From contig CAUJNA010002168.1 in assembly GCA_963377175.1 (NCBI GenBank), positions 746,598 to 810,597 of the forward strand: a DNA stretch of 64,000 nt. The letters run 5' to 3'. A program made the position numbers and the translations under genes. Within the stretch, counting starts at the first letter, position 1. The number at the start of each line of letters is the position of its first letter. Below, piece by piece: positions 63,260 to 64,000 of this stretch. Source of the stretch: Effrenium voratum. Its lineage: Eukaryota; Sar; Dinophyceae; Suessiales; Symbiodiniaceae. A model generated the notes under the pieces. The model was not told the DNA's origin, did no database searches, and saw only the letters and a list, made by a program, of their open reading frames with translations.

Positions 63260-64000
63260 AGTTGGACCACCGCCCACAGCCGCCCGTGGGACGAACTCTT
63301 TTTTTTGTTGTTTTTTGTGTTTGAACTCCATATTTTCAGTGTTTTTTGTGGTTGCTTGCTTTTTTGGTGTGGTGGGGTGGGGGGGTGGGGGGGGGTGGGG
63401 GGGAATGATTACGTCACTTCTTCGAGTTTGCTTGACAAGAACTTCTTTATTTCCTGTTTCTGTGGGGTGTGTGATGTTCTCTGTTCGTGTGCTGAGCTGT
63501 CTTGTTTTGCTGTAGCTTGGTGTCAGAAGACGTTCGTCTAGCGTTTGCCTTCATCCTCTTGCTGCGTTTGGCCGGCGTCTCGCATTGTTTCTCCACACAC
63601 TCGGTGCTGGGTCCTTTCTTCACTGTCTGGCTGCCTTACTTTGACTCTCTTCTGGACGTCGCATGCCAACCAGCGGACCCCATCTCGTCCTTTGTGTCTG
63701 CTGTCACGGTATGCCCACACAGGTTTCCGCTTGACTTTTCGGCTTTAGGCGCCTACGTTCCTTTCTTGTGGTCCACCTGGTGTGCATCCTGGGAGTCGTC
63801 ATCTGCTGCGCCCTTGCTCTGCTTCCATCGGCGTGGCTTCTGCTTGCTCGGTCTTGTCTCGTCGCTTGTCTGGCTTACGTCTCGTCGCTGTGGGTGAAGA
63901 ACAGACTAAGGACCCCTCCCCCCCGTCGGCTATTGAAAAGAGAGTTCCTCATGCGGTTCCCAGGCAACATGCGGTCTTGAACATGGGAAAATCGTTGACA
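63260..64000. other. T/G- and pyrimidine-rich tract, no gene supported
   Basis: A G-rich run (GGTGGGGGGGTGGGGGG-like) lies at 63370-63403. Downstream to 63900 the + strand is pyrimidine-rich and open in several frames with Leu/Ser/Cys-rich peptides, as in other skewed tracts of the window. A real gene is possible but not supported. Confidence 0.35.

Noticed and set aside
63502..63897. 131-codon + strand frame with hydrophobic stretches
   Set aside because: Hydrophobicity follows from T/C-rich composition; no start context, bias or motif sets it apart from other skewed tracts.

Overview
The window looks like nuclear DNA of a repeat-rich dinoflagellate, most plausibly Symbiodiniaceae-like; this is inferred from content, since no marker gene is present. 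Supporting signs are very sparse exon-like islands, introns compatible with GT-AG and GC-AG ends, a Ty1/copia element whose integrase and reverse transcriptase are separated by a cytosine-methyltransferase-like domain, spliced-leader-like fragments, and several families of ~100-150 bp terminal-inverted-repeat (TIR) elements. There is no rRNA or tRNA gene I can support, no bacterial-type operon and no CRISPR array.

Layout. 1-14 kb: short TIR elements (families A-E) among exon-like islands on the + strand. 13.9-15.4 kb: low-complexity T/G and GGGCCC repeats. 15.4-18.3 kb: a decayed KDZ-like DNA transposon with long inverted arms. 18.4-19.3 kb: an 8-bp minisatellite. 23.2-26.5 kb: a ~134-bp satellite. 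29.8-33.0 kb: a 3.2-kb near-perfect giant palindrome resembling a Foldback transposon. 34.8-36.5 kb: a direct duplication, twin hairpins and GC-rich repeats. 36.7-49.9 kb: a 13.2-kb copia retrotransposon. 50.6-51.6 kb: a 21-bp minisatellite followed by a sharply AT-rich island to 52.4 kb. 53-64 kb: again exon-like islands and short TIR elements.

Two systems stand out. (1) The copia element carries, besides Gag, protease, integrase, reverse transcriptase and RNase H, three enzymatic modules that are not standard copia parts: a C5-cytosine methyltransferase-like domain between integrase and reverse transcriptase, and, downstream of RNase H, a Tpt1/KptA-like (RNA 2'-phosphotransferase, ADP-ribosyltransferase fold) domain and an endonuclease/exonuclease/phosphatase-like domain. 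(2) A ~100-140 bp TIR family (family A, 14 copies) always lies in the same orientation, begins CTAG|GT and ends CTAG|, and in most copies its conceptual removal joins reading frames in phase. This is what introner-like elements (intron-generating transposons) would look like, and it implies + strand transcription over most of the window.

Exon calls here are provisional: they rest on codon-position GC bias, splice-like borders and protein-like composition, not on homology.
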